In this document: piece after piece, positions 1 to 7,905 of the stretch
Layout of the letters: every line of letters starts with the position of its first letter
How positions within the stretch are numbered: the stretch's first letter is position 1
Assembly (NCBI GenBank): GCA_027023325.1
Contig: JALVVQ010000094.1
Location: 1 to 14,704 of the forward strand
Origin: Campylobacteraceae bacterium
GTDB taxonomy: Bacteria > Campylobacterota > Campylobacteria > Campylobacterales > Sulfurovaceae
DNA: 14,704 bases
Direction: 5' to 3'
Notes under the pieces: generated by a model
Told to the model about the DNA's origin: nothing
The model's database searches: none
The model's input: the letters and a program-made list of their open reading frames with translations, nothing else
Made by a program: the position numbers and the translations under genes

Positions 1-2122
1 CTTTGTAGGCGCGGCTGCTGCGGCTGATCGTCGTCCCGATCTTTGTCGCAGTCGTACGGCCAAACAGTGCTCCGAGTATGGAAGCACCCACATTGAGCAG
101 TGAGCTCATCTGGTCACCTTTTTCCTTCTCGACGCGTGCCTTGGCTCGGGAGAGCTGGTCGAGGAGACGCTGCTCTTTTTTCTCATACTGCTCTTTGAGC
201 TTGTCCAGTTTCTCTTCTTTGCGCTCGTCCAGTTCTCCTTGGACTCTTGCTTTGAAGTCGCCCAATACCTCATCCACCTCAGACTCCATTCTGAGTGCTC
301 TACAGCGATAGAGTTCTAGCTTGCTGTTTCTATAAAGATGACCTATCAGTGCGCGTGTGGCGCCTTTCAGTGCTTTGTCTGTCGAGACAGCGGCAGGCAC
401 TTCGGCAAATCTCGCCTCTCTAGGCTCTTTGGTCGGCAACAATGTAAAGTCTAGATCATCTACCTCTGCATCCTCCCAGTCAACACTGTCAATCCCCACA
501 ATATCCAGATAATCAAAGCCCTCCTCCGTCACCTCGATACCTCGTCTGCTGTCATGATAATAGACCTCACTCTTGGCAGCAAGATAGGGGCGATAGCGCC
601 CTTCACCTGTCATATCAGGCTCATAATACTGCCTGATACTACTGTCAATGGTATTGACATGATTATACCCCTCTTCCAGCACAGAAGGTGTCTCCTCTTC
701 GGCGTCCTCTTCCAGTACTGCTTTTTGTGTATGCATAAGTGCAGAGATCTCTGCCTTTTTGAGTGGGCCTTTGAGGTAGCTCATCACCCATCGCGTACCA
801 AAAAGTCTGATATCTTCCAAGTGCGCGCTCTTGAGAAAGAAGGTTCGTTTTCTCAGGTTTGCCAGTAGGTTTGCGATCTCTTTTTTGTCAAATGCAGAAC
901 CCATCTTGCCACCCAATCCGTCAATCACCCGGTTGACATCCTGCGTGGTTTGCAAGCGTCCGATACACCAGGTGCCGATATTGGACAACCCTTTGTAGTC
1001 AAGATCTACGGGGTTCTGTGTACTAAGTACCACACCGATACCATAGGCTCTGGCCTGCTTGAGCAGGGTAATCATGGGCTCTTTGGAAGGGGGATTTTTG
1101 ACTGGAGGGAAAAAGCCATAGATCTCATCCATATACAGCAGTGTCCTGAGTCTGTTGGAGCCGCTTTGAAGCCGCATCCATGCGATATACTTGTTTAGCA
1201 GAAGCGTGACAAAGAACATACGCTCGTCATCATTGAGATGCGCGATAGAGAAGATCGCTATCTTGGCTTTGCCCTCCTCATCATAGAGGAGCTTCTGGAT
1301 ATTGAGTGCCTCACCACTCAGCCAGTTGACAAAGTTGGGGGAGGCAATGACAGCATTGAACTTGCTAGCAAGCTTGAAGCGCTCTTTGCTTGGATAAAAA
1401 TGCTTGAGTGACAGCACTCCTACTTTCTCAAAGGGAGGATTGATGATTCTGCCTACCAATGCTTCAATCCCGAGACTTTCACCCTCCATCCAGCTTCTAG
1501 AGATAATCTGAGAGAGCAGAATATACTCTTTGGAATCCAGAGGATCAGCTTCGATACCGATGAGTGAAAGCAGCCCCATAACGGAGCTTTTGAGATAGGA
1601 TGCAAAGTTGTCACTGTCGTCAAGTATGGCACGCTTGGGCAGTGCAAGCGAACTCATCAGGTCGATGGGTACCCCAGATTGGCTTCCCGGCGTATAGATT
1701 GTCTTGCGTACTTGGTCAAACTTTGCTACACGCGCACTGCTTTGTCCCCAGCTCTCTATCCCCTCTTTCCAGAAAGCGGCTGTCTTGGTGGCATAGGCTG
1801 TGACATCTTCACCTTTGGACTTAGCCTCATCTTGGACCCACGGCGCAAAGCTTTCGGCACTAAATGTGGGATCTGTCAGGCAGAGATTGCCCATATCCCC
1901 CTTGGGATCGATGACAATAGAAGGGATATTGTCAATCGCAGCCTCTTCGATAATACCTACACCTAGGCCTGTCTTGCCGCTGCCTGTCATGCCGATAATC
2001 GCTGCATGGGTGGTGAAGTTTTTATTTTTGAGTAGTGTCAATACCTCTGTAGGATCAAATGTCTCTCTGTCTACATCTTTGCCAAGATAAAAAAGTCCTG
2101 CTTTTTCATATACTGCTTCCAT
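1..2122 (-). CDS. HerA/FtsK-like P-loop ATPase (DUF87/DUF853-type ATP-binding protein), C-terminus cut by window edge
   Basis: An open frame of 707 codons runs off the left edge without a stop. The ATG at 2122 follows GAGGAAG with good spacing. Seen: Walker A GMTGSGKT at residues 44-51, followed by IPSIVIDPKGDMGNL, and Walker B LLYMDE at 328-333 with Asp332/Glu333. A conserved block near residues 360-395 contains VVLSTQNPVDLDYKGLSNIG, typical of HerA/FtsK-fold hexameric ATPases. Residues about 610-670 are rich in Glu, Lys, Arg and Gln and should form a coiled coil. A short hydrophobic Gly/Ala patch (ASILGALFG) and a Ser/Arg-rich end follow. Known: HerA-like ATPases pump or unwind DNA, but many members of this branch have no assigned role. 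Inferred: a soluble cytoplasmic ATPase. Nothing ties it to the secretion operon beyond shared strand. The class is well supported and the function is unknown. Confidence 0.85.
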   Translation of the reverse strand, partial: MEAVYEKAGLFYLGKDVDRETFDPTEVLTLLKNKNFTTHAAIIGMTGSGKTGLGVGIIEEAAIDNIPSIVIDPKGDMGNLCLTDPTFSAESFAPWVQDEAKSKGEDVTAYATKTAAFWKEGIESWGQSSARVAKFDQVRKTIYTPGSQSGVPIDLMSSLALPKRAILDDSDNFASYLKSSVMGLLSLIGIEADPLDSKEYILLSQIISRSWMEGESLGIEALVGRIINPPFEKVGVLSLKHFYPSKERFKLASKFNAVIASPNFVNWLSGEALNIQKLLYDEEGKAKIAIFSIAHLNDDERMFFVTLLLNKYIAWMRLQSGSNRLRTLLYMDEIYGFFPPVKNPPSKEPMITLLKQARAYGIGVVLSTQNPVDLDYKGLSNIGTWCIGRLQTTQDVNRVIDGLGGKMGSAFDKKEIANLLANLRKRTFFLKSAHLEDIRLFGTRWVMSYLKGPLKKAEISALMHTQKAVLEEDAEEETPSVLEEGYNHVNTIDSSIRQYYEPDMTGEGRYRPYLAAKSEVYYHDSRRGIEVTEEGFDYLDIVGIDSVDWEDAEVDDLDFTLLPTKEPREARFAEVPAAVSTDKALKGATRALIGHLYRNSKLELYRCRALRMESEVDEVLGDFKARVQGELDERKEEKLDKLKEQYEKKEQRLLDQLSRAKARVEKEKGDQMSSLLNVGASILGALFGRTTATKIGTTISRSSRAYK

Positions 2123-2151
2123 AGCGCTTCCTCATAATATGATACTATGCT

Positions 2152-2157
2152 ATTGTA
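2152..2157 (-). promoter_or_regulatory. Candidate -10 box (TACAAT) for the HerA-like ATPase gene
   Basis: On the minus strand TACAAT lies about 30 nt upstream of the ATG at 2122, in AT-rich DNA and without a convincing -35 box. It sits inside a 7-bp inverted repeat (ATACTAT at 2142-2148, ATAGTAT at 2165-2171) that could be an operator. Weak evidence, based on position and hexamer match only. Confidence 0.3.
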
Positions 2158-2297
2158 ACAAAATATAGTATAAGTCCGGGATAGAGGTATATTTTCTTGT
2201 GAGGCGGTATCTATAATGAAATTTGGCAATACTATTGCAACCCTAAATTCAAAAAGGAGATAGGTAAAAAAGGTGAGGGGTGGTGTTGGCTGTAGTA

Positions 2298-2317
2298 ATT
2301 CTGGGAAACCCCAGAAT
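2298..2317. terminator. Small perfect hairpin downstream of the lipoprotein gene, terminator-like but without a T tract
   Basis: ATTCTGGG (2298-2305) and CCCAGAAT (2310-2317) form an 8-bp perfect stem around a 4-nt loop. On the minus strand the stem begins 13 nt after the TAA of the small lipoprotein gene, where a transcript end would be expected. Neither side has a run of Ts, so it may be a weak terminator or a 3'-end stabilising stem. The rest of 2123-2330 shows no convincing gene. Confidence 0.4.
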
Positions 2318-2330
2318 GATACAAAGAGGA

Positions 2331-2477
2331 TTAGGAAGTAACTTCTATCTCTTGACTACTGCTGTATACTTTAACCTTACTGCCTTTTTGGTTACCGATA
2401 TTGACATTGGTGATCGCTGGTGTTGTGCAGCCTGCTAATATGAGTGCAGCGATTGCGCCATAAATAATTTTTTTCAT
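2331..2477 (-). CDS. Small lipoprotein, 48 aa precursor
   Basis: The ATG at 2477 is preceded by AAGGAAG with 7-nt spacing, and the frame ends at TAA 2331-2333. The precursor opens MKKIIYGAIAALILAGC, a lipoprotein signal peptide: two lysines, a hydrophobic core and the lipobox LAGC with Cys17. The mature part is only about 32 residues (Cys-Thr-Thr-Pro, then a polar stretch rich in Ser, Val, Lys and Asn) and contains no domain I recognise. Inferred: processed by signal peptidase II and lipid-anchored. Residue +2 is Thr, so the outer membrane is the default destination by the E. coli rule. It lies downstream of gspJ on the same strand, 159 nt away, so it could be co-transcribed with the T2SS operon or have its own promoter. 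It is far too short for a classical GspS pilotin. Length, start site and lipobox make it a credible gene; the role is unknown. Confidence 0.75.
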   Translation of the reverse strand: MKKIIYGAIAALILAGCTTPAITNVNIGNQKGSKVKVYSSSQEIEVTS

Positions 2478-2596
2478 CTCTATACTTCCTTATTTCCACT
2501 TGATTTACTCGTGTAGCCTTGTTTGTCTACATAATGGACGAATTTTAGCAGATTAAACCTCAAAATAAGTTGTAATGGGCAGAAATACGCTTCTTT

Positions 2597-2624
2597 TTGA
2601 TAAAAATTGCTATATAAAGGTCAA
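2597..2624 (-). promoter_or_regulatory. Candidate promoter upstream of the small lipoprotein gene
   Basis: On the minus strand TTGACC (2624-2619) is followed, after 16 bp, by TATCAA (2602-2597). It lies just after the gspJ stop and about 120 nt upstream of the lipoprotein ATG. The -35 match is good and the -10 match is poor. If real, it would uncouple the lipoprotein from the T2SS operon. No GC-rich terminator is visible between gspJ and this site. Confidence 0.25.
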
Positions 2625-2636
2625 TTAGTACTCTTT

Positions 2637-3206
2637 TCATTTTGATTGGTTGGTATCTTTGACAGAATCTCTGCGCCTAACCTTTTTCTTCATCTTCTTT
2701 TTTGGTGGTTGCATTATCCCTTGGAGCATAAATGTATAGGGCTCCCCTCCTGCCGCCTGGAGCACTACAAGTAATTCACCTTTTTTTCTCGTGACATCAA
2801 AAAGTACAATGTGATCCATTGCCAAATCAACCGCTACCTTATCGTCATACTTCAAAGGAAGCTTATAGTCGTTTCCCTCTACACGGAGAAACCTATTCTT
2901 CTCTTTTCCCACCAACCAGCAGACCTTTGCCCGAGAAAGACCATACAAAGAGTTGCCTGTACTATGAATACAGAGGCGATCAAACTCTCCTTTTTTAATC
3001 GTAAGATTGCCATCACTATACATGATGTCTCTATAGAGTACCATGATGACCCGGTCATTCTCTATTGCCTTGGTCAGATATTCAAAAAGGTGTTTGTTGC
3101 CACCTCTCTGCATAGAGAGTGCACTATAGAGTCCCAGCATCACTATAGAGAGCAGTGCTACGGAGATGAGTACCTCTATGAGGGTAAAGGCATGACGCCT
3201 TGTCAT
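2637..3206 (-). CDS. gspJ: T2SS minor pseudopilin, GspJ-like
   Basis: 189 aa. The class III leader is MTRRHA, with predicted cleavage before Phe7 in FTLIEVLISVALL, and Glu11 is the conserved +5 glutamate. The hydrophobic helix covers about residues 7-28. Known: GspJ joins GspI and GspK at the tip of the T2SS pseudopilus. Assignment to J rests on helix similarity (TLIEVL...S.ALL..VMLGLYSAL), length near 200 aa and its place as the last gene of the operon; domain searches were not possible. The C-terminus is unusual: after a hydrophobic strand, Pro167-Pro168 lead into a cluster of Lys and Arg (residues 169-179), followed by a polar end. Translation probably couples to gspE, whose stop lies 6 nt upstream. 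The -1 residue is Ala, not the usual Gly. Confidence 0.75.
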   Translation of the reverse strand: MTRRHAFTLIEVLISVALLSIVMLGLYSALSMQRGGNKHLFEYLTKAIENDRVIMVLYRDIMYSDGNLTIKKGEFDRLCIHSTGNSLYGLSRAKVCWLVGKEKNRFLRVEGNDYKLPLKYDDKVAVDLAMDHIVLFDVTRKKGELLVVLQAAGGEPYTFMLQGIMQPPKKKMKKKVRRRDSVKDTNQSK

Positions 3207-3212
3207 TTGCTA

Positions 3213-4724
3213 CTATCCATCCATCAATCCAACACGCAATGCCTCTTCGTAACTTGTGGTACCCTGCTCCATCATATCGCCAAGCTTATCTGAGATTGTA
3301 CACATACCGTTCTTCTTCATTGCCTCTCTAATTTCACTGTCATTCAAGCCATTAGCTATCATCTCTTGCACCGTATCACTGATGATAAACAACTCGCCCA
3401 CCGCTTGTCTTCCTTTGTATCCAGTAAAGTCACACTCTGTGCATCCAACTGCCTGATAAAAAGTGGCCTTTTCATCAAGTTTACACTCCTCCAGCACAGA
3501 AGGATCTAAGAGAGTAGGTACTTTGCATTTTTTGCATAATTTTCTTGCCAGTCTTTGTGCCAGTACGCCCAGCAGCGTGGAAGATAGTAGATATCCCTCT
3601 ATCCCCATATCCATCAACCTCGTCAATGAAGAAGTGGCATCATTAGTATGTAGCGTAGAGAGCATCAGGTGCCCTGTCAAGGCAGCCTGTATCGCAATCT
3701 GCGCTGTCTCTTGGTCCCTGATCTCTCCTACCATAACCACATCCGGATCCTGCCTCAGTATAGAGCGTAATCCCGATGCAAAAGTTAACCCCACTTTGTC
3801 ATTGACCTGAATTTGGCTGATATTTCCCGTGTTGTACTCCACTGGGTCTTCAACCGTAATAATATTTTTATCTGGTGAAGCAATATACTGCAGAAAGGAG
3901 TGTAGCGTAGTCGATTTACCAGAACCCGTGGGCCCCGTGACCAGAATCATTCCATGGGAATGATTCAGCAGCTTGTAGAATGCATTCGTCAGTTCTTTCT
4001 GGAAGCCAAGATCCTCCAAAGAGGGGATGCTGTCACTTTGCATCAAAATACGCATCACTACGCGCTCTCCATAGTAGGTAGGAAGTAAAGAGACACGAAC
4101 ATCCAGTGTTTTTCCGGAGATTACTACTTGTGTCCTACCATCTTGAGGGATACGCTTCTCTGAGATATCTAGATTGGAAATTACCTTGATACGGTTGATT
4201 ACCAAAGAGATGATATTTTTATCTAGATCAATATGCTTTTTCAATGCACCATCTATTCTAAAACGCACTTCACCTTTGCGCTCTTTGGATTCGATATGGA
4301 TATCACTGGCACCTTTTTTGATCGCTTGGAAAAAGAGAGAGTTGACCAGTTTAATGATAGGGGCTGATTCTTCGCTGGAAAGAAGATCCTGCGAATTTTG
4401 GATAAACTCCAAAAGATCAGATTCTGCTTCAAACAGCTCATCCGAAGTAGCCTCCATTTGATCAAAGTCACTGCCTGTCTGTATCTCAAGAAATCTATTT
4501 CTGAGTCGCTCAAAACTTCCATCATCTACTAGATAAATAGGATAATCCAAATGTAATCTTGCGAGATGATTAAGCCCACTTGTAAGCTGCTTTTTATGCA
4601 TAATAGCAGCTTCTCTACCCTCTATCTTTGCAAACAGAAGTGCGTGCTTTATGGCAAGTCTATGGTCTATCTCTTCGTTCCATGCTGGCTCCAGGTTCAC
4701 ATCTTCTAAAAAAGGGAATCTCAT
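3213..4724 (-). CDS. gspE: T2SS assembly ATPase GspE
   Basis: 503 aa, the normal length for the family. GspE is the cytoplasmic hexameric ATPase that drives pseudopilus assembly and docks on GspL and GspF. Seen in order: an N-terminal region of about 115 residues; the N2 domain with KGASDIHIE near 137-145 and RIDG at 156-159; Walker A GPTGSGKS at 264-271; the Asp box ITVEDPVEY at 289-297; Walker B VVMVGEIRD at 329-337; the His box LSTLHTND at 355-362; and a tetracysteine zinc site Cys397/Cys400 and Cys428/Cys431 (CKKC, CTEC). The zinc site is typical of GspE. All catalytic elements look intact. The ATG at 4724 follows AGGAAAA and lies 9 nt after the gspD stop. The N-terminal domain is only weakly like classical GspE N1, as expected for a divergent lineage. 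Confidence 0.96.
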   Translation of the reverse strand: MRFPFLEDVNLEPAWNEEIDHRLAIKHALLFAKIEGREAAIMHKKQLTSGLNHLARLHLDYPIYLVDDGSFERLRNRFLEIQTGSDFDQMEATSDELFEAESDLLEFIQNSQDLLSSEESAPIIKLVNSLFFQAIKKGASDIHIESKERKGEVRFRIDGALKKHIDLDKNIISLVINRIKVISNLDISEKRIPQDGRTQVVISGKTLDVRVSLLPTYYGERVVMRILMQSDSIPSLEDLGFQKELTNAFYKLLNHSHGMILVTGPTGSGKSTTLHSFLQYIASPDKNIITVEDPVEYNTGNISQIQVNDKVGLTFASGLRSILRQDPDVVMVGEIRDQETAQIAIQAALTGHLMLSTLHTNDATSSLTRLMDMGIEGYLLSSTLLGVLAQRLARKLCKKCKVPTLLDPSVLEECKLDEKATFYQAVGCTECDFTGYKGRQAVGELFIISDTVQEMIANGLNDSEIREAMKKNGMCTISDKLGDMMEQGTTSYEEALRVGLMDG

Positions 4725-4733
4725 CGACTTTTC

Positions 4734-7073
4734 CTAGTTTCCACGCAAGAACGCACTTGCATTGTTCCTGCTCTTTGTCCTGCTGCGTCTTGGCTCTTTC
4801 AGTCTTTTAAACTTTCGTGTTTCCCATCTCTTCTTTCTCTCAAGTCTACGTGTTTCGAAAGCCTCTCTTTTAAGTCTTTCTGCTCTGTGTACCTTGGTCT
4901 CTTTTTTCTGCATATGTTTTTTTACTCTTTTTTGCACTACAGGTACTGTTTTCGCAGGTCTCACTCTTGCTGCAGGCTGAGGAGGAGTAGGCTCTGGGGC
5001 TACATAAACGGGCTTTGGTTGACTCCTCTTGCTTCTCTTTGGCACAGGAGAAGGTGCTGGCTCTGGCTGCACTAGAGATGCTGTCGGGGTGTGAATGCGC
5101 ACTGGTTCTGGTTGTACTTCCGGCACAGAAACAACAGGATGCTTTCTTTTAAAACCCAGCATCCTCATAGCATCTTGCTCCTCCCTGCTGCTGCTTCTGC
5201 TCTGTGAACCGGGAGAGGTCTTTCTTTTTATTTTTTCCTTAATATATTTGTTGTATCTTGTCTGGATTGAGCTTAGCTTAGACAAAGCCTCCTTAAGCTT
5301 TACAAGATCCGTACTCTTTCGCACTATATATGGCGTGAGATAGATAACTACATTGACTTTGCTCTCATTCTTTCCATCACTTCGGAACAATGATCCAACA
5401 ATCGGAAGGTCTCCCAGAATCGGCACCTTACTTCTCGTACCATAGCCGGAACTCTTGATCAGTCCACCAAGAATAATGGTCTGTCCATTGCTAACGATTG
5501 CATTGGTGTTTACCTTTCTTTTGGTGGTTGTCGGGCGATCGGCGGAGACCGAAGAGCTCAAATCTACATCTTCAATATTTGCCTCGACCGAAAGGGTTAC
5601 TTTATTGCGACTGGAGAGGCGCGGCTTGACTTTCAGTGTGATGCCGATATCCTCACGCGAATAGTTATTTCTTACCACATCATTTTTATTGTTTCCTGCA
5701 GCGGAACTGGTCAAGATAGAGCGTACCTGCCCCACATAGATCTCAGATGCTTTATTGTTCGTACAGAGGACAGAAGGCTCACTCAGGATATGGGCTGCAC
5801 CATTCTCTTTGAGTAAGTCGATGCGCGCACCGAGTGCCAGTAGTTTATTGCCTGAAAAACTAAAATTTCCACCTTTTGAAGCATTGCTATCCAGAAAGCT
5901 CAAGAAACTGCTAGGAATCTCTAGTGCAGAAGCACCCGTACTTCCTGAAATACTAAAGAGCCCTTTCCCACTAGCAACACCACCGGCCGTAAAGCCGTAT
6001 TTGACACCAATCTGCTCTGCTTTTCCCATATCAATCTCTACAATCTTTGCTACAATGTAGACCTGAGGTTTTTCCACATCAATACTTCGTATCACCTTAC
6101 GAATATTTTTGATCTGATCCCCTGTAGCCAATACAATCAATGCATTGCGCTCTGCATCTCCAACCACCATTGCTTTTTGCGCTGGCTTACCTCCCTTTTT
6201 AACGGTTCTACTTGCCATGCCATTCATTTGGGAGACCAGTTTGCTCAGGATTTTTTCCATATCTTCCACATTGGAGTTTTTGAGTGGGATTACATACATT
6301 TTCTGCTCTACTGTATCCCCTTTTTGATCCAATTGCTTAATATAGCGGATCATCTTGTTGACATTCTCTTTCTTTCCTACCAAAATAATAGCATTGGTAG
6401 CATCATCCCTGAGTACATCTACTTTTTCACTCGGTATCGTTTTCGGGAACAACTGCCCTGCCATCTTAAGTGCATTAGAGTAAACGGCTTTGACATTGGC
6501 GTGTCTTAGTTTTATGAGCGTAGATCCTTTTTTGCCTGCCCCTTCAACCGAATCGATAATCTTTTTAATTGCTTTTAGCGTTCTTGGAAACGCTGTAATG
6601 GAGAGGACATTGTTATTTTTGAAAGAGACTACTTTGGCATTTTTATGAAGAAGGGGCTTTATCTTGGCTCGAATCACTGCTGCATTGGAGGTTTTGAGCT
6701 TAAAAAGAACCGTCTTGAGTGTATTTCCCGAGATTTTGTTGTCTACAGCCAGACCCATACCTGCTGCCTCTGAAGACTTTACTACCTGCATGAAGTCCCC
6801 TTGGTCGACCAATGTAAAGCCCTTGTTAGAGAGAATAGCATTGGCAAGAGGAATTAAAGACTTCTTTTTGATCGCTTGCGTAGAGACAAAGTTAATCTTT
6901 CCCTTCAGCGGCCCATTGATCAAAATATTTCTATGAGTAATTTTACTGACCATTTCAACAAAGTCTTTGATGTCCAAATTTCTAAAGTTGACTTTTACCG
7001 TCTCCTCTTTGGCTGCGGCACTGACCATCGTGATACTTGCCATAATCATCAATAATAATTTATTTAACTTCAT
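4734..7073 (-). CDS. gspD: T2SS secretin GspD with long basic C-terminal tail
   Basis: 779 aa from the ATG at 7073, preferred because AGAAGGA lies 8 nt upstream and it gives a clean signal peptide (MKLNKLLLMIMASITMVSA). An in-frame ATG at 7094 would add 7 residues with a poorer ribosome site. The protein forms the multimeric outer-membrane channel. Seen: an N0 domain from about residue 25 to 100 (VNFRNLDIKDFVEMVSKIT), then N1-N3 ring-building repeats (FKLKTSNAAVIRAKIKPLL; LRDDATNAIILVG; IPLKNSNVEDMEKIL). The secretin domain covers about 335-585, with VEIDMGKAEQIGVKYGF and the signature VPILGDLPIVGSLFRSDG at 550-567. From about residue 620 the protein continues for some 160 residues: first Ser- and Pro-rich, then strongly basic (31 Lys/Arg in the last 86 residues). 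I do not recognise this tail in classical GspD, where the end binds a pilotin. The start overlaps gspC by 14 nt. Confidence 0.95.
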   Translation of the reverse strand: MKLNKLLLMIMASITMVSAAAKEETVKVNFRNLDIKDFVEMVSKITHRNILINGPLKGKINFVSTQAIKKKSLIPLANAILSNKGFTLVDQGDFMQVVKSSEAAGMGLAVDNKISGNTLKTVLFKLKTSNAAVIRAKIKPLLHKNAKVVSFKNNNVLSITAFPRTLKAIKKIIDSVEGAGKKGSTLIKLRHANVKAVYSNALKMAGQLFPKTIPSEKVDVLRDDATNAIILVGKKENVNKMIRYIKQLDQKGDTVEQKMYVIPLKNSNVEDMEKILSKLVSQMNGMASRTVKKGGKPAQKAMVVGDAERNALIVLATGDQIKNIRKVIRSIDVEKPQVYIVAKIVEIDMGKAEQIGVKYGFTAGGVASGKGLFSISGSTGASALEIPSSFLSFLDSNASKGGNFSFSGNKLLALGARIDLLKENGAAHILSEPSVLCTNNKASEIYVGQVRSILTSSAAGNNKNDVVRNNYSREDIGITLKVKPRLSSRNKVTLSVEANIEDVDLSSSVSADRPTTTKRKVNTNAIVSNGQTIILGGLIKSSGYGTRSKVPILGDLPIVGSLFRSDGKNESKVNVVIYLTPYIVRKSTDLVKLKEALSKLSSIQTRYNKYIKEKIKRKTSPGSQSRSSSREEQDAMRMLGFKRKHPVVSVPEVQPEPVRIHTPTASLVQPEPAPSPVPKRSKRSQPKPVYVAPEPTPPQPAARVRPAKTVPVVQKRVKKHMQKKETKVHRAERLKREAFETRRLERKKRWETRKFKRLKEPRRSRTKSRNNASAFLRGN

Positions 7074-7905
7074 ATTCCAATTCCTTCTCTTCATTTTTTC
7101 TTATCACTGTAATCGTCAATCCTTCTATCGTATCTGCTGTTTTCAATATCCCCATAGGTCCATTGAAATCAACAATATCTTCACCATTAATCGACTTGAT
7201 CACATCCCCTCTCTGCAAGCCTAGCCTATTTAGTGGACTGTTTCTTCGAATAAATCTCACCTTGTATCCAAGCATTTGGCCGGAGCGCCTTACGGGTCTC
7301 AATCCTATGTCTCTCATTGCTTTATCCATATCAAAGACATAAGATTTCAGTAATGACCTGGGTACCAGTTTTACTCCATCTCTGCTCGATATCTCTTCAT
7401 CCATTTCTTCCTGACCAGCAGCATTGTTTTGGTATACAGGCTCTATACTTCCAGCACCGCTATGTCCTTTGCTTTTCTCTTCAAAGAGCTTCAGAGTATA
7501 CTCCTTGCCCTTTTTTTCAAAATATGCTTCTCTTGCAGAGGCGCGCTTAAGTACAAAACCGTCTATCGCATCACCATTTGAAAGAATGTGACTTTTCCCT
7601 TTTTTAAGCAAGGTGACAATACAACTATGCTCACTGCTATAGATACCTACAAGCTTAATATCCCTGATTGAGGGTGCCCGCTTTGTTGGTTTTTTGACAG
7701 GTGTTTTCACTTTGGGTGCAGTTACGTCCGAAGCGAGTCTGTAGCGATAGTGTAGTGCACTTTTTACACTACCTGCCTCTACAGATACTCCCTCTTTGGG
7801 GAGATAGATATAGGATACAGCTACCCAAACAAGCTTCACAAAGACCACCAATGCAAGTATCAAAATAAGCAAAGAGAGATTTTTGGTATTAGAATTTGGA
7901 TTCAT
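7060..7905 (-). CDS. gspC: T2SS inner-membrane clamp protein GspC with HR and PDZ domains
   Basis: 281 aa from the ATG at 7905, which follows AAAAGGGGTGG; an in-frame GTG at 7923 is less likely. GspC links the inner-membrane platform to the secretin and helps select substrates. Seen: a short cytoplasmic N-terminus; one membrane helix at about residues 10-33 (LSLLILILALVVFVKLVWVA); a Lys/Pro-rich linker near 60-78; and a homology region at about 81-141 (IRDIKLVGIYSS...CIVTLLKKG...SNGDAIDGFVLKR). A PDZ domain covers about 202-281, with the core LGLQRGDVIKSINGEDIVDF. This is the canonical GspC order, and the PDZ type rather than a coiled-coil end is retained. The gene overlaps the GspN-like gene by 17 nt and gspD by 14 nt, consistent with coupled translation. 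Confidence 0.9.
   Translation of the reverse strand: MNPNSNTKNLSLLILILALVVFVKLVWVAVSYIYLPKEGVSVEAGSVKSALHYRYRLASDVTAPKVKTPVKKPTKRAPSIRDIKLVGIYSSEHSCIVTLLKKGKSHILSNGDAIDGFVLKRASAREAYFEKKGKEYTLKLFEEKSKGHSGAGSIEPVYQNNAAGQEEMDEEISSRDGVKLVPRSLLKSYVFDMDKAMRDIGLRPVRRSGQMLGYKVRFIRRNSPLNRLGLQRGDVIKSINGEDIVDFNGPMGILKTADTIEGLTITVIRKNEEKELEYEVK

Noticed and set aside
2216..2263. Tiny plus-strand frame of about 15 codons beginning MKFGNTIATL
   Set aside because: It is preceded by a weak GAGGCGG but is too short, and it has no visible homology, signal peptide or conserved feature.
2811..3293. 160-codon plus-strand open frame opposite gspJ and the end of gspE
   Set aside because: It lies antisense to two well-supported genes, has no domain or good start site, and reads as a shadow of their coding frames.
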